A stretch of DNA of 22,613 nucleotides from IMG/VR virus record IMGVR_UViG_3300013120_000195, positions 1 through 22,613 of that record; one strand, given 5' to 3'. This stretch comes from a virus. The notes beneath the pieces were generated by a model. It did no database searches and was not told the DNA's origin. It saw only the letters and a list, made by a program, of their open reading frames with translations. Shown piece by piece: positions 7,266 to 14,302 of the stretch. The position numbers were made by a program, and so were the translations under genes. Within the stretch, counting starts at the first letter, position 1; each line of letters opens with the position of its first letter.

Positions 7266-7628
7266 TCAGATGCTGATCTCCCGCCAGTCCGGCTCGATGC
7301 GGTCGAGCCACGCAAGGTGCTCCTCGAAGTCGCCCTCGGCACTCGGACGCATGAGTCCGGCCTTCACGAGCCCGAGCGGCGCACCCGGGAGTCGCATCTG
7401 CTCCTGGCGGCAGTTGCCGGTGGCGATTCGAGCGGCGGCGAAGCCCAGCTTCCCGTCCATCAAACCCTCGGCAGCCGCGCAGTCGTCGCAGCACTTCCCC
7501 GAGCCGTCCCGCGCGAGCGGGGCACCCGCCCCCTTCGGTAGCGGCATCACAGTCTCGAACCGGATCTCCCCTGCCCGCGCGAGCGCGAGACAGCGGGGAC
7601 ACGGATCTTCGGTCATCGGCTTAGTCAT
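7266..7628 (-). CDS. Putative zinc-binding hypothetical protein (120 aa)
   Basis: The start is taken at ATG 7628; the open frame upstream overlaps the exonuclease gene and lacks coding sense. ATG 7616 is an alternative, and neither start has a strong ribosome binding site. The product has a CPRC pair (C10, C13) and a downstream CCDDC, with a basic loop between them, which suggests a metal-binding knuckle. This is followed by ATGNCRQEQMRLPG and a C-terminal helix with HLAWLDRIEPDW. A hairpin lies just upstream. Function unknown. Confidence 0.68.
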   Translation of the reverse strand: MTKPMTEDPCPRCLALARAGEIRFETVMPLPKGAGAPLARDGSGKCCDDCAAAEGLMDGKLGFAAARIATGNCRQEQMRLPGAPLGLVKAGLMRPSAEGDFEEHLAWLDRIEPDWREISI

Positions 7629-7655
7629 GCCAGGAAAGTACCTGCCTAAGAGGAG

Positions 7656-7679
7656 AATCTCCCGACCCGACCGGAGATT
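7656..7679 (-). other. Intergenic inverted repeat (7-bp stem)
   Basis: AATCTCC and GGAGATT pair perfectly across a 10-base loop in the short gap after the exonuclease gene. On the minus strand it is followed by CTCCTCTT, which is only weakly U-rich. It could be a weak terminator, an RNA-processing site, or a structure controlling the next start. Confidence 0.5.
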
Positions 7680-7680
7680 T

Positions 7681-8661
7681 TCAGACGGTCGCCTCGGAAA
7701 CGCGCCTCTCGGCCTCACGGAAGGGGGTTAGATACCGCTCCGGGTCCCCGAGGATCGAGCCCATCTCCAGGGCAGCACAGGCGCGGAGGAAGTCCTTGGG
7801 CCGCAGCGCAGGCGCGTCCTCCAGGGCCGCTGAGAGGCCCTGTGTGGGGCCGAAGGAAGCCCGGAGGTCGATGCCCGGGATCACCCGACGCAGCCGCAGG
7901 TGCGCAGCGAGGAGCGCCTCCTCGTACTTCCTGCAAGCCCCACGGGTCCGGATGTAGCCGCAGAGCATGTCGAGCTGCTGCGTGGGCTCGCGGAGGCCCA
8001 TCACGCCGGGGTACTCGTCCTCCAGCTCGTTGATGAGTCCGAGCGCGCGTTTCTCCCCGCAGCCCGGCACGCCCTCGACCGAGTCCGACTTATCGCCGAC
8101 CAGGGTGCGGTACAGGATGTAGTGCTTGGGATGGACGCCGGTCACATCGACGAAGCCGTCGGCGGTGACCCAGCACTTCGCGCCGAGGTCCCAGACCTCC
8201 GCTCCGAAGAGAACGGTCTGGTACAGGTCGCGGTCGCTCGTGATGACGGCCGGTGCTTCGTCGCCCCACAGCCGCGCGGTCGCAGCCACGCCGTCGTCGG
8301 CCTCGCGGTCCTTGTACGCTAGACAGGTCACACCGAGCAGAGGGAACAGCTCCCAGCATCGGTCGATCTGAGCAAACGCCTTCTCCTTCTCCTCCTCGGG
8401 GAGCAGCTCGCGTCGTTCCTTGCGCTCGCCCTTGTAGCCGGGGAGCAGGCGCAGCCGTCGCGCCGGAACACCGCAGTCGAAGAAAGCGACGATGCGCCCC
8501 GCGTCCATCTCCGGCATGAGCAGGAGGGAGCGGAGCATGTTGAGCGAGCCGTAGATCCCGCCGGTGTACGTCCCGTCGGCTTTCAGGTCGCTCAAGGCGG
8601 ACGCCATCACGTTCCTGATGATCAGGCTGTTGGCGTCGATGATGACAGGTCGTGCGCGCAT
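7681..8661 (-). CDS. 5'-3' exonuclease / flap endonuclease (T4 RNase H, T5 D15-like)
   Basis: The 326-residue protein carries the full FEN signature. Counting from ATG 8661 these are D9 (IIDANSLI), FDCG with D62 followed by the arch residues YKGERKERR (K77, R80), EADD (E120-D123), TSDRDLYQ (D143, D145), GDKSD (D190, D193), and the helix-hairpin-helix-like GVPGCGEKRA. This enzyme removes RNA primers and 5' flaps during lagging-strand maturation. The polymerase encoded upstream lacks a 5'-3' exonuclease domain, so this separate gene would supply it. The start is preceded by a modest GGGGA; the longer upstream frame is rejected because it crosses the terminator-like hairpin. Confidence 0.95.
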   Translation of the reverse strand: MRARPVIIDANSLIIRNVMASALSDLKADGTYTGGIYGSLNMLRSLLLMPEMDAGRIVAFFDCGVPARRLRLLPGYKGERKERRELLPEEEKEKAFAQIDRCWELFPLLGVTCLAYKDREADDGVAATARLWGDEAPAVITSDRDLYQTVLFGAEVWDLGAKCWVTADGFVDVTGVHPKHYILYRTLVGDKSDSVEGVPGCGEKRALGLINELEDEYPGVMGLREPTQQLDMLCGYIRTRGACRKYEEALLAAHLRLRRVIPGIDLRASFGPTQGLSAALEDAPALRPKDFLRACAALEMGSILGDPERYLTPFREAERRVSEATV

Positions 8662-8682
8662 ATCAGTCCCCGTCGAAAGTGA

Positions 8683-8712
8683 GAGGGGGTGCAGGTTGCC
8701 CCACACCCCCTC
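8683..8712 (-). terminator. GC-rich hairpin between parB-like gene and exonuclease gene
   Basis: GAGGGGGTG and CACCCCCTC form a perfect 9-bp stem around a 12-base loop. It lies between the stop of the ParB-like gene (8741) and the start of the exonuclease (8661). No long U-run follows on the minus strand, so it may be a weak or partial terminator or an RNA-stability element that lowers expression of downstream genes. Confidence 0.5.
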
Positions 8713-8740
8713 AGCTCGACACAGGTGGGATGAGGGGAAC

Positions 8741-9976
8741 CTAGTCGAGATCCGCGTCGGGCGTGTGCTTGGCGGCTTCCGCCTTGACCACGGCCATGAA
8801 CGCAGCCAGCTCCTTCTGCAGCTTCGCGTACGACGGGTCGCCCTTGTCCGGAGTCAGCTCCGGAGCCACCGGGTCGTCCAGGTCGCCGCGATCCCACAGC
8901 GAGTAGGCGATCGCCCCGAGCAGCTCGTGGTACTCGGTCGAGCCCACGTCGCTCGCGTCGGTGTGCCCCAGCTCGTAGCACATGCGCTGGAGCATCGTCT
9001 GCTTCTCGGTCGAGGAGCGCCACGCGGTGAGGGACCGCTTCGGGTCCTTGCCCTTGGCCGTCTTCTGCGGCTCACCCTTCGCGGCGGCCTTCGCCTTCGT
9101 CTCCGTCTCGGCCGCCTTGCGCAGCTTGCGGATCTCGGGCGCGGTCGTGCTCGCGCTGATCTCACCCGCGAGCTTCTTCCGCATGGCCGGAGTGAGCTTG
9201 GCGACCTCCAGCCCGGCGTCGACGGACATCGTGCCCTTCGAGATGCGCTCCCGCACGTCGGTAGGCGTCTCCATCAGCTTGAGCGCACGGCGGACGCGGG
9301 CGATGTTGAGGCCGGTCTCCCGAGCGATGTGCGCAGGGAGCCACTCCTTCTTCGTGAGCTTCGCCACGACCCCGCCGATCTCCAGCATCGTGAGATTCGT
9401 GCGGCCGTCCTCGGAGTTCTCCGCAACGGCCACGGCGAGGGAACGCTCGTTGTCGCCCACGAGGTCGGTGCGCACCGTGCAGAGCACCGGGTCCTTGTAG
9501 CCGAGCTTCTTCAGCGCGAGATACCGACGCTCACCCGCGACGATCTCGTACTTCCCGGCGGCCTTCGCCGGTCGCACCACGAGCGAGGAGAGCAGACCCT
9601 CAGCCTTGATCGAGGCCATCAGGTCGTCGATGTCCCCCGGCGTCCCGCGCGGGTTGAACCCGGGGATGACAGCGAGCTGCTTCAGGTCGAGCGCAGCGGC
9701 GGTGCCTCGCTTCTTCGACGCGCCCAGGCGCAGCTCGGGATCGCCGGGCTTGCCCTTCGGCATCGAAGGCGGAGCGGCGGCAGTCCGCGCGGCGGCACCG
9801 GCCTTCTTCGTGACCTTCTTCTTGGTGCTCGCCTTCTTGCGCGTCGCGCCGGTCTTCTTCGTGACCTTCTTCTTGCGCGTCGTAGTCCCCCCGGTCTTCC
9901 GGGAGGTGGTCTTCTTCTTGCCGACCTTCTTCTTGGTCGTCCGCTTTTTGCGGTTGGCGGTTGCGGTTGCAGACAC
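8741..9976 (-). CDS. ParB-like protein with lysine-rich N-terminal tail
   Basis: The 411-residue protein starts at GTG 9976, with an ideal AGGAGG five bases upstream. Residues 1-60 are a lysine/threonine-rich, H1-like tail with repeated KKKVTKK and KKK motifs. Residues 95-200 form a ParB/Srx-type N-terminal domain: IPGFNPRG (NPR 108-110), then VAGERRYLALKKLG (GERR 148-151, the phosphate-binding box), then AENSEDGRTNLTMLE. A helix-turn-helix follows (LPAHIARETGLNIARVRRAL, about 213-232). The C-terminal 150 residues are helical and charged. ParB proteins bind centromere sites and clamp DNA using CTP; no ParA partner is visible here, so replication, regulation or a nuclease-like role is also possible. 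Confidence 0.88.
   Translation of the reverse strand: MSATATANRKKRTTKKKVGKKKTTSRKTGGTTTRKKKVTKKTGATRKKASTKKKVTKKAGAAARTAAAPPSMPKGKPGDPELRLGASKKRGTAAALDLKQLAVIPGFNPRGTPGDIDDLMASIKAEGLLSSLVVRPAKAAGKYEIVAGERRYLALKKLGYKDPVLCTVRTDLVGDNERSLAVAVAENSEDGRTNLTMLEIGGVVAKLTKKEWLPAHIARETGLNIARVRRALKLMETPTDVRERISKGTMSVDAGLEVAKLTPAMRKKLAGEISASTTAPEIRKLRKAAETETKAKAAAKGEPQKTAKGKDPKRSLTAWRSSTEKQTMLQRMCYELGHTDASDVGSTEYHELLGAIAYSLWDRGDLDDPVAPELTPDKGDPSYAKLQKELAAFMAVVKAEAAKHTPDADLD
9803..9952 (-). repeat. Lysine-rich tail repeat in parB-like gene
   Basis: This stretch encodes residues 9-58 of the ParB-like protein. It contains three near-repeats of a KKKVxKK unit separated by Thr/Gly/Ala/Arg spacers (TGATRKKAST). 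On the plus strand it appears as repeated cttcttc/gtgacc blocks. The same unit appears in the recombinase and helicase tails. Confidence 0.85.
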
Positions 9977-10075
9977 GGGGGCCTCCTGGGGCTATCGGTT
10001 CCTAGTCGTAGCGAGGGCCGGGCGGCCCCCGGTGCCGCTGAAGTTACCTCCAGCGGCGAGAGCGGTCAACGCGGG
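9977..10075 (-). promoter_or_regulatory. Leader with two tandem hairpins before parB-like gene
   Basis: The 99-base gap holds GCCGCTG/CAGCGGC (10034-10040 with 10051-10057, 10-base loop) and then CCGGG/CCCGG (10018-10022 with 10028-10032). In minus-strand order both fall after the recombinase stop and before the parB-like AGGAGG. No clear -35/-10 pair was found. Attenuation, termination or RNA processing are all possible. Confidence 0.5.
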
Positions 10076-11269
10076 TCAGGGCTCTTCGTCGTCCCCTTCC
10101 TCCATCTCCAGGAGCGCCCTCGCGCCCCCGGCCTTGACGACCTCCAAATACGCGCCCTGGGCGGCCTCCCGGAACTCCGGGTCCTCCTCCCACAGCGCGA
10201 TCCAGGCGTCGCCCTTCTCGAACTTCCGGCCCCCGGCCCAGGATCCGGTGTACTTCCCCCCGCCCGTCGATCGGATCCGGTTCGCGTCCTTGAGGACGTG
10301 CCAGACCGTCAGGATCGGCGAGGGGCCGTGCTTGAAGTCCAAGTACCACGTCGCCTTCTGATGCGGCGGCGCGCACTTGTTCTTCTTCGTCGTCGTCAGG
10401 ATCAGGTAGCCGCACGCCGGGCCGGACGTGCCGCCCTTCTTGACGGTCGAGACGCGGACGCAACGGACGCGCAGGGAGAAGGCGTACTTCGCCGCCTTGC
10501 CTCCGGTCGTCTGCAGCTCGGGTCCTCCGAAGCCGCCGAAGCCCCCGAGCTTCATCCTCTCCTGATTCACGAGGATGACGTGCGCGCGGGCGCGAGCGAT
10601 CTTCTTGAACAGCTTACCGCACTGAGAGGACAGCACGCGGGCCTTCGCCGCGACGTGCGAGTCCTCCGAGGACTTCTCATCGACCTCCACCTTCGCGGGG
10701 GACGCTCCAACGGAGTCCCACACGATCAGCGTCGGGTGCTCGGGCGGCTTCTCGATCAGCCGGTCGAGCATCTTGAAGACGACGTCGAACCCTTGCTCCA
10801 TGTGGTCCGGACAGACGTACACGAGCTTCTCAGGGTCGATGCCAAGCTGCAGTAGCGTCTTCTTCTCCAGCGCGTGCTCATAGTCGAGGTACACCGCTGT
10901 CCCACCCATCCGCTGACACTCGCGGATCGCAACGTGAGTCAGGGCGGACTTCCCCGAGCCCTCTGCGCCGAAGACCTCGCTGACCCGTCCGACAGGCCAG
11001 CCGTTGCCGAAGACCTCGTCGATGCCAGCGAAGCCCGTCGGGATCCACTCCACGACATCCGCCAGCGTCTCCGCGTCCTCGGCTCGAAAGACCTCCGCGC
11101 CCTTCACGGACCCGGCGGCCTCGATCAACTCCATCGTGAAGTCGGGGCTGCCCCCCGCCTTCTTCCGGCGGGAGGCACCCTTCTTCCTGGTGACCTTCTT
11201 CTTGGTCTTACGCTTTGCCCTTTTTGCGGCGGACTTTTTTCTTCCGCGCAGGCTGTCCTTGAGACCCAC
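10076..11269 (-). CDS. RecA/UvsX-like recombinase with lysine-rich N-terminal tail
   Basis: This strand-exchange ATPase would coat ssDNA and drive recombination-dependent replication. GTG 11269 is chosen because GGAGGG lies seven bases upstream, giving 397 residues. The first 38 residues are a lysine/arginine-rich tail (KTKKKVTRKKGASRRKK). The core follows: Walker A GAEGSGKS (101-108), the catalytic glutamate in YLDYEHALE (E131), Walker B LIVWDS (181-186), NQERMKLGG, a glycine-rich loop 2 (GGFGGFGGPELQTTGGK), and an acidic C-terminus (EMEEGDDEEP) as in bacterial RecA. Its first 62 bases overlap the end of the upstream gene in a different frame, and both frames encode basic residues there. The family call is very secure. 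Confidence 0.96.
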   Translation of the reverse strand: MGLKDSLRGRKKSAAKRAKRKTKKKVTRKKGASRRKKAGGSPDFTMELIEAAGSVKGAEVFRAEDAETLADVVEWIPTGFAGIDEVFGNGWPVGRVSEVFGAEGSGKSALTHVAIRECQRMGGTAVYLDYEHALEKKTLLQLGIDPEKLVYVCPDHMEQGFDVVFKMLDRLIEKPPEHPTLIVWDSVGASPAKVEVDEKSSEDSHVAAKARVLSSQCGKLFKKIARARAHVILVNQERMKLGGFGGFGGPELQTTGGKAAKYAFSLRVRCVRVSTVKKGGTSGPACGYLILTTTKKNKCAPPHQKATWYLDFKHGPSPILTVWHVLKDANRIRSTGGGKYTGSWAGGRKFEKGDAWIALWEEDPEFREAAQGAYLEVVKAGGARALLEMEEGDDEEP

Positions 11270-11537
11270 TGGAGCCCTCCAGGTACGCAACCAAGGCTTC
11301 TACGTCACCATCAGACCCGAGTGCGTCGTAGCACTCGTTCGTCGCTTGCAGGTTCCGGAGCATGGACTCGCGGAACATCACGTCGAGGTCGGCCTGCATC
11401 TGCTCGATGTCCGCCTCGGGGTCGTCGCCGACCACTCGCGTCAGGGACACGAAGCCAGCGACCGAGGAGAACTGCGTCAGAAAGACCTTGCCCTCGCGGG
11501 ACAGGCTCACCGAGTCGCCGGGTTTCAGCGTAGGCAT
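11208..11537 (-). CDS. Hypothetical protein with basic C-terminal tail (109 aa)
   Basis: It starts at ATG 11537 and overlaps the recombinase start by 62 bases. The N-terminus is beta-like (LKPGDSVSLSREGKVFLTQF), which could be a small barrel; the middle is an acidic helix (DDPEADIEQMQADLDVMF); the C-terminus is a linker (GSSGSQGQ) and a basic tail (ARKKKVRRKKGKA). It sits between the gp32-like and RecA-like genes and shares their lysine-rich tail style, so a role with the recombination proteins is plausible. No family is recognised. Confidence 0.75.
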   Translation of the reverse strand: MPTLKPGDSVSLSREGKVFLTQFSSVAGFVSLTRVVGDDPEADIEQMQADLDVMFRESMLRNLQATNECYDALGSDGDVEALVAYLEGSSGSQGQPARKKKVRRKKGKA

Positions 11538-11553
11538 CGCTCACCCCCAGGGG

Positions 11554-12729
11554 TTACTTACCCTTGCCGGAGACCCGACTCTTGATCGAGGCTGCCGCAC
11601 CCTTCGGCTTGCGAGGGGTCGTCTTCTTGGCCGTCTTCTTCGCGGTCTTCTTGGCCGTCTTCTTCTTGGAGGTCTTCTTGCGCGCGGGGGCAGGAGCCGG
11701 TTCGGGCTCCTCTTCCTCCTCGTCCTCCTCCTCGACGACCTCACACTCGCTGATCGGGATGCACCACGGCTCGTCCGGGTCCTCACCCTCCTCAACGATC
11801 AGGAGGCACGAGTCGTCTTCGTCGTCGTAGCCAGTGACCTCGCCGACGACCTCGTTCTCATCGTCGTCCTTGAACGTCACGACCTTGCCGACCCACTCGT
11901 CCTCCTCGGCTTCCTCCTCTCCTTCTTCAGCCTCGGCGTCGGGGTCGGGCTCCTCTTCCTCCCCGGTCTCGGCCGCCGGTTCTTCGGCAGCGTCGTCGGA
12001 CGAGGTTCCGAGATCGCCAGCCTTCACGGCCTCGACCATCTTCTTGTAGCGCGCGGGGAACTTGGTCTCGCCCGTCAGCCCTTCATAGATGGCGAGCAGA
12101 GCCTCCAGATCCACGGCGAAGAAGTGGTCGCGCACCGAGAAGCGGCCCGCGAGGTCGACCCACGCTTCGGCCAGCTCGTCGTCTTCCGAGATCGGACAGG
12201 GGTCGAGCTTGTGGACGTCCCAAACCGTGTCGAGTTGGGCGCCCGTCTTCTTGACGAGGAGATCCCGACCCTCCAGGGGATCGGTGATGTCCTCGCCCAC
12301 GTCGTCGTCGAGCATCATCTTGACGACGGCTTGGTACACGGAGTGCTTGCCCCGCAGGATCCGGACGTTCGGCGTCTCGGCCGTCCCTTCTTCGGCGCGG
12401 TCGATCACCGGGATCCAGTATTCCACGGAGCGACGGACGAAGGACTTGGCGAAGTCCTTGTCCTCCTTGCTGCCCTCCCGGTACAGGCGATCGAGGTAGT
12501 CGAACACCGGGCAGGGAAGGCCGAACGCTCGGGGCGAAGTCGTGCCCTTGTTGAGCGGCTTGCTGAACATCGCCGGGTACTCGATCCCCGGCAGCTCGTC
12601 CTCGGGCGGCGGCAGGATGCGAATCTGCATCTTGCTGAAGGTCTTGTTGTTGATCCTCAGCCCGCCACGTTCCATGCGCTTCTGCTGGCCGAGCAGCTTG
12701 TCCCGCATGGCCTGGGAGATTTTCGGCAT
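11554..12729 (-). CDS. T4 gp32-like ssDNA-binding protein with extra beta domain and lysine tail
   Basis: The 391-residue protein has a gp32-type core in residues 1-240: FSKMQIRILPPPED, PCPVFDYL, SVEYWIPVID, then GEDITDPLEGRDLLVKKTGA and a VWDVHKLDP strand. This matches the ssDNA-binding OB-fold proteins of T4-like replisomes, though only one cysteine is left where relatives carry a zinc-binding set. Residues 241-278 are very acidic. Residues 279-331 look like a small SH3/KOW/Tudor-like barrel (WVGKVVTFKDDDENEVVGEV, CIPISECEVV). Another acidic run follows (EEEDEEEEEPEP), then a lysine/alanine tail (SKKKTAKKTAKKTAKKT). Acidic tails are known to bind partner proteins in SSBs; the barrel and the basic end are unusual. 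Confidence 0.82.
   Translation of the reverse strand: MPKISQAMRDKLLGQQKRMERGGLRINNKTFSKMQIRILPPPEDELPGIEYPAMFSKPLNKGTTSPRAFGLPCPVFDYLDRLYREGSKEDKDFAKSFVRRSVEYWIPVIDRAEEGTAETPNVRILRGKHSVYQAVVKMMLDDDVGEDITDPLEGRDLLVKKTGAQLDTVWDVHKLDPCPISEDDELAEAWVDLAGRFSVRDHFFAVDLEALLAIYEGLTGETKFPARYKKMVEAVKAGDLGTSSDDAAEEPAAETGEEEEPDPDAEAEEGEEEAEEDEWVGKVVTFKDDDENEVVGEVTGYDDEDDSCLLIVEEGEDPDEPWCIPISECEVVEEEDEEEEEPEPAPAPARKKTSKKKTAKKTAKKTAKKTTPRKPKGAAASIKSRVSGKGK
11557..11682 (-). repeat. Lysine/alanine tail repeat in gp32-like gene
   Basis: This stretch encodes residues 350-391, with four tandem KKTA units (KKTAKKTAKKTAKKT) followed by PRKPKGAAASIKSRVSGKGK. The composition resembles the C-terminal tails of linker histones and bacterial H1-like proteins. 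Confidence 0.85.
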
Positions 12730-12799
12730 GTCAATCAGTCCTCAGCTCGTCTTGGTTTTCAGGTTTCGGATTGCGCCTTCGTCGGGGCGGTGGTGCGGC

Positions 12800-13297
12800 T
12801 CAGCCGCTAGGTGCCCACTGCTTCGGCGCGAGCAGCCGCTGCAGGATGCGTGCCCTGTGGTCCAGGGCATCCCGTAGCGACCGCAGCACAGCATACTGCC
12901 TGCGCAGTCGGTCCAGCCTCTCTTTCTCGGAATTCAGCTCCGGGAGGATGTCCAGCCGCGCCCGGATATTGGCCTCCGTGGGAACGTCGGTGGTGTGCTC
13001 GTCGATGTAGCGCCTCTGGAGGACGTACGCCTCGCCTTCTTGCGTCGCCACGACCCGCTCTCCGACCCTCAGCGCGTGCAGCGCACGCTCCGTCTGGTAC
13101 GACCAAAACGCGAGACGGGCAGGCGCGGTCCGGGCCTGCTTCCGCAGGATGTCCGGGTCATCGCTGATCGCCAGCTCGTCCGCCATTCGCGCCTTGACGG
13201 TTCGCCCGTCCTCCAGCACGACCTTGATCGCCTCGATGCCCGCGAGGTGGTTCTCGCCGTGCTCGATGCGCTTCTTCCGTCTGACCTTCTTCGCCAT
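12800..13297 (-). CDS. Possible UvsY-like recombination mediator (165 aa)
   Basis: ATG 13297 overlaps the endonuclease stop as TGATG. The N-terminus is basic (AKKVRRKKR), then a short strand pair (AIKVVLEDGRTVKARMADEL). The rest is helical and charged, with an Arg-rich pattern (AFWSYQTERALHALRVGERV, LNSEKERLDRLRRQYAVLRS, ending in a helix with HRARILQRLL). Placement just before the gp32-like and RecA-like genes, and the mostly helical make-up with a TEANIRARL segment, fit a UvsY-type mediator that loads UvsX on gp32-coated DNA. There is no sequence proof; it could be another small replication accessory. Confidence 0.45.
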   Translation of the reverse strand: MAKKVRRKKRIEHGENHLAGIEAIKVVLEDGRTVKARMADELAISDDPDILRKQARTAPARLAFWSYQTERALHALRVGERVVATQEGEAYVLQRRYIDEHTTDVPTEANIRARLDILPELNSEKERLDRLRRQYAVLRSLRDALDHRARILQRLLAPKQWAPSG

Positions 13298-13818
13298 CAG
13301 AAAGGCGTCTCCCCGGTCAGGAAGGGATCAGGTTTGTGCGAGGGGAGTCCATCCCACCCCTCGCGTTTCGCTTGCGCGTCGACCTCGGCCTCTACTCGCA
13401 GCCACTCCTCCGGGTCGTACCCGCAGTAGCCCTGGACGCGGTTCCGGTCGAGGTTGTTCTCCTCGTGCGTCCCCCAGCGCAGGTTACACACGCGGTTGTC
13501 CTCCGGGTCGTGGTTCGGACCGTGCAGCACCTCCGCACCCACGAAGGGCGGCGGCCCAACGTGCGCGAGGAGCACCGCGAGATGCACCGACATCGAAGTC
13601 TGCTTCCCTTCCGCGCGCAGGTTCACGTACGGATAGAGCCCCCGGTACCCGCGACGCGACTGCTTCAGGACGCGCCCCTTGTACCGACGCGGCGCGACCT
13701 TCCCGCTCCTCGAACGCACCATCTCCGTGCGGTCGACAGAGCGAACGCGGCCGAGCGAGGACGCCTCGTAGCGTCCCGCGAATCCGGGGATGGGCTTCCA
13801 CAGCTCCTTGTCGGTCAC
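13297..13818 (-). CDS. HNH endonuclease with NUMOD4 domain
   Basis: The 173-residue protein starts at GTG 13818 (GTGA overlap with the upstream stop). Residues 5-30 are an NUMOD4 motif (ELWKPIPGFAGRYEASSLGR, then VRSVDR), usually part of homing-endonuclease DNA recognition. Residues 78-125 form an HNH_3-type fold: SVHLAVLLAHVGPP, then VLHGPNHDPEDNRVCNLRWG and THEENN. Key residues are H79, H99, H103, N108 and N112. Such free-standing enzymes are common selfish passengers in phage genomes. It sits in-frame with operon coupling, so it does not obviously interrupt a gene. Confidence 0.9.
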   Translation of the reverse strand: MTDKELWKPIPGFAGRYEASSLGRVRSVDRTEMVRSRSGKVAPRRYKGRVLKQSRRGYRGLYPYVNLRAEGKQTSMSVHLAVLLAHVGPPPFVGAEVLHGPNHDPEDNRVCNLRWGTHEENNLDRNRVQGYCGYDPEEWLRVEAEVDAQAKREGWDGLPSHKPDPFLTGETPF

Positions 13819-14003
13819 TTCGAGTCGGTCAGCTTCTCCACCGCAGCCTCGAACCGCTGCAGCTTCTCCTCCAGGATGTGCTCCAGACGCTGCACCTCGC
13901 CCGAGATGGTCTGCGCCGCTCTGTCGATCTGCTCCGCCGCCGACGAGATCGTGCTCGCCGCGCGTCGCACGTCCTCGGACCCCTGCAGGTACACGGACTC
14001 CAT
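13815..14003 (-). CDS. Small coiled-coil protein (62 aa)
   Basis: ATG 14003 follows AGGAGG at close spacing. Nearly the whole product is heptad-like helix (AASTISSAAEQIDRAAQTIS, then EVQRLEHILEEKLQRFEAAV), so a coiled-coil oligomer is expected. It resembles no known family that can be named. Its stop overlaps the GTG of the HNH endonuclease, and it lies eight bases downstream of the Arg/Trp-rich gene. Confidence 0.72.
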   Translation of the reverse strand: MESVYLQGSEDVRRAASTISSAAEQIDRAAQTISGEVQRLEHILEEKLQRFEAAVEKLTDSK

Positions 14004-14011
14004 CACGCCTC

Positions 14012-14302
14012 CTATTCGAGCACCCACCGACGGATGCGTCTCGCCGCCCGAACCCACCAACGTCGACGCGGAGCGTGCGTGACCTTCCAACGCAACTGCG
14101 TGGCGGTCGGCCCCTGCATCGGCTGAAGCGGGATCAGGTCCTCGATGAGATTCCCCGGACTCGGGGCCTGGATAATCGGCATCTGGAACTCGCGGAACCC
14201 GTCCGCGAGCTGACGCCGCGCCTTGCGCCGTAGCCGCCACCGCCTCCAACGGGCTCGTACCCGCCAGATCGGAATGCGCTCGGGCTCTGGACAGAGCGTC
14301 AT
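14012..14302 (-). CDS. Arg/Trp-rich hypothetical protein (96 aa)
   Basis: ATG 14302 overlaps the polymerase stop as ATGA. Both ends are extremely basic and tryptophan-rich (RVRARWRRWRLRRKARRQ near the N-terminus; RRRWWVRAARRIRRWVLE at the C-terminus), with a neutral, proline-rich middle (MPIIQAPSPGNLIEDLIPLQ). This composition fits nucleic-acid or membrane binding. No family is recognised. Confidence 0.65.
   Translation of the reverse strand: MTLCPEPERIPIWRVRARWRRWRLRRKARRQLADGFREFQMPIIQAPSPGNLIEDLIPLQPMQGPTATQLRWKVTHAPRRRWWVRAARRIRRWVLE

Noticed and set aside
7629-7718. Longer N-terminus for the zinc-binding protein
   Set aside because: It would overlap the exonuclease gene and cross a hairpin; the sequence upstream of ATG 7628 has no domain sense.
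9803-9952. CRISPR-like or microsatellite repeat
   Set aside because: The repeats are lysine codons in frame, with no regular spacer structure.
8564-10855. A 763-codon open frame on the plus strand
   Set aside because: It is antisense to the FEN, ParB-like and RecA-like genes. The product is low-complexity Leu/Arg/Gly, the usual shadow of GC-rich coding DNA.
11362-12810. A 482-codon plus-strand frame opposite the gp32-like gene
   Set aside because: Antisense shadow with no ribosome binding site or domain.
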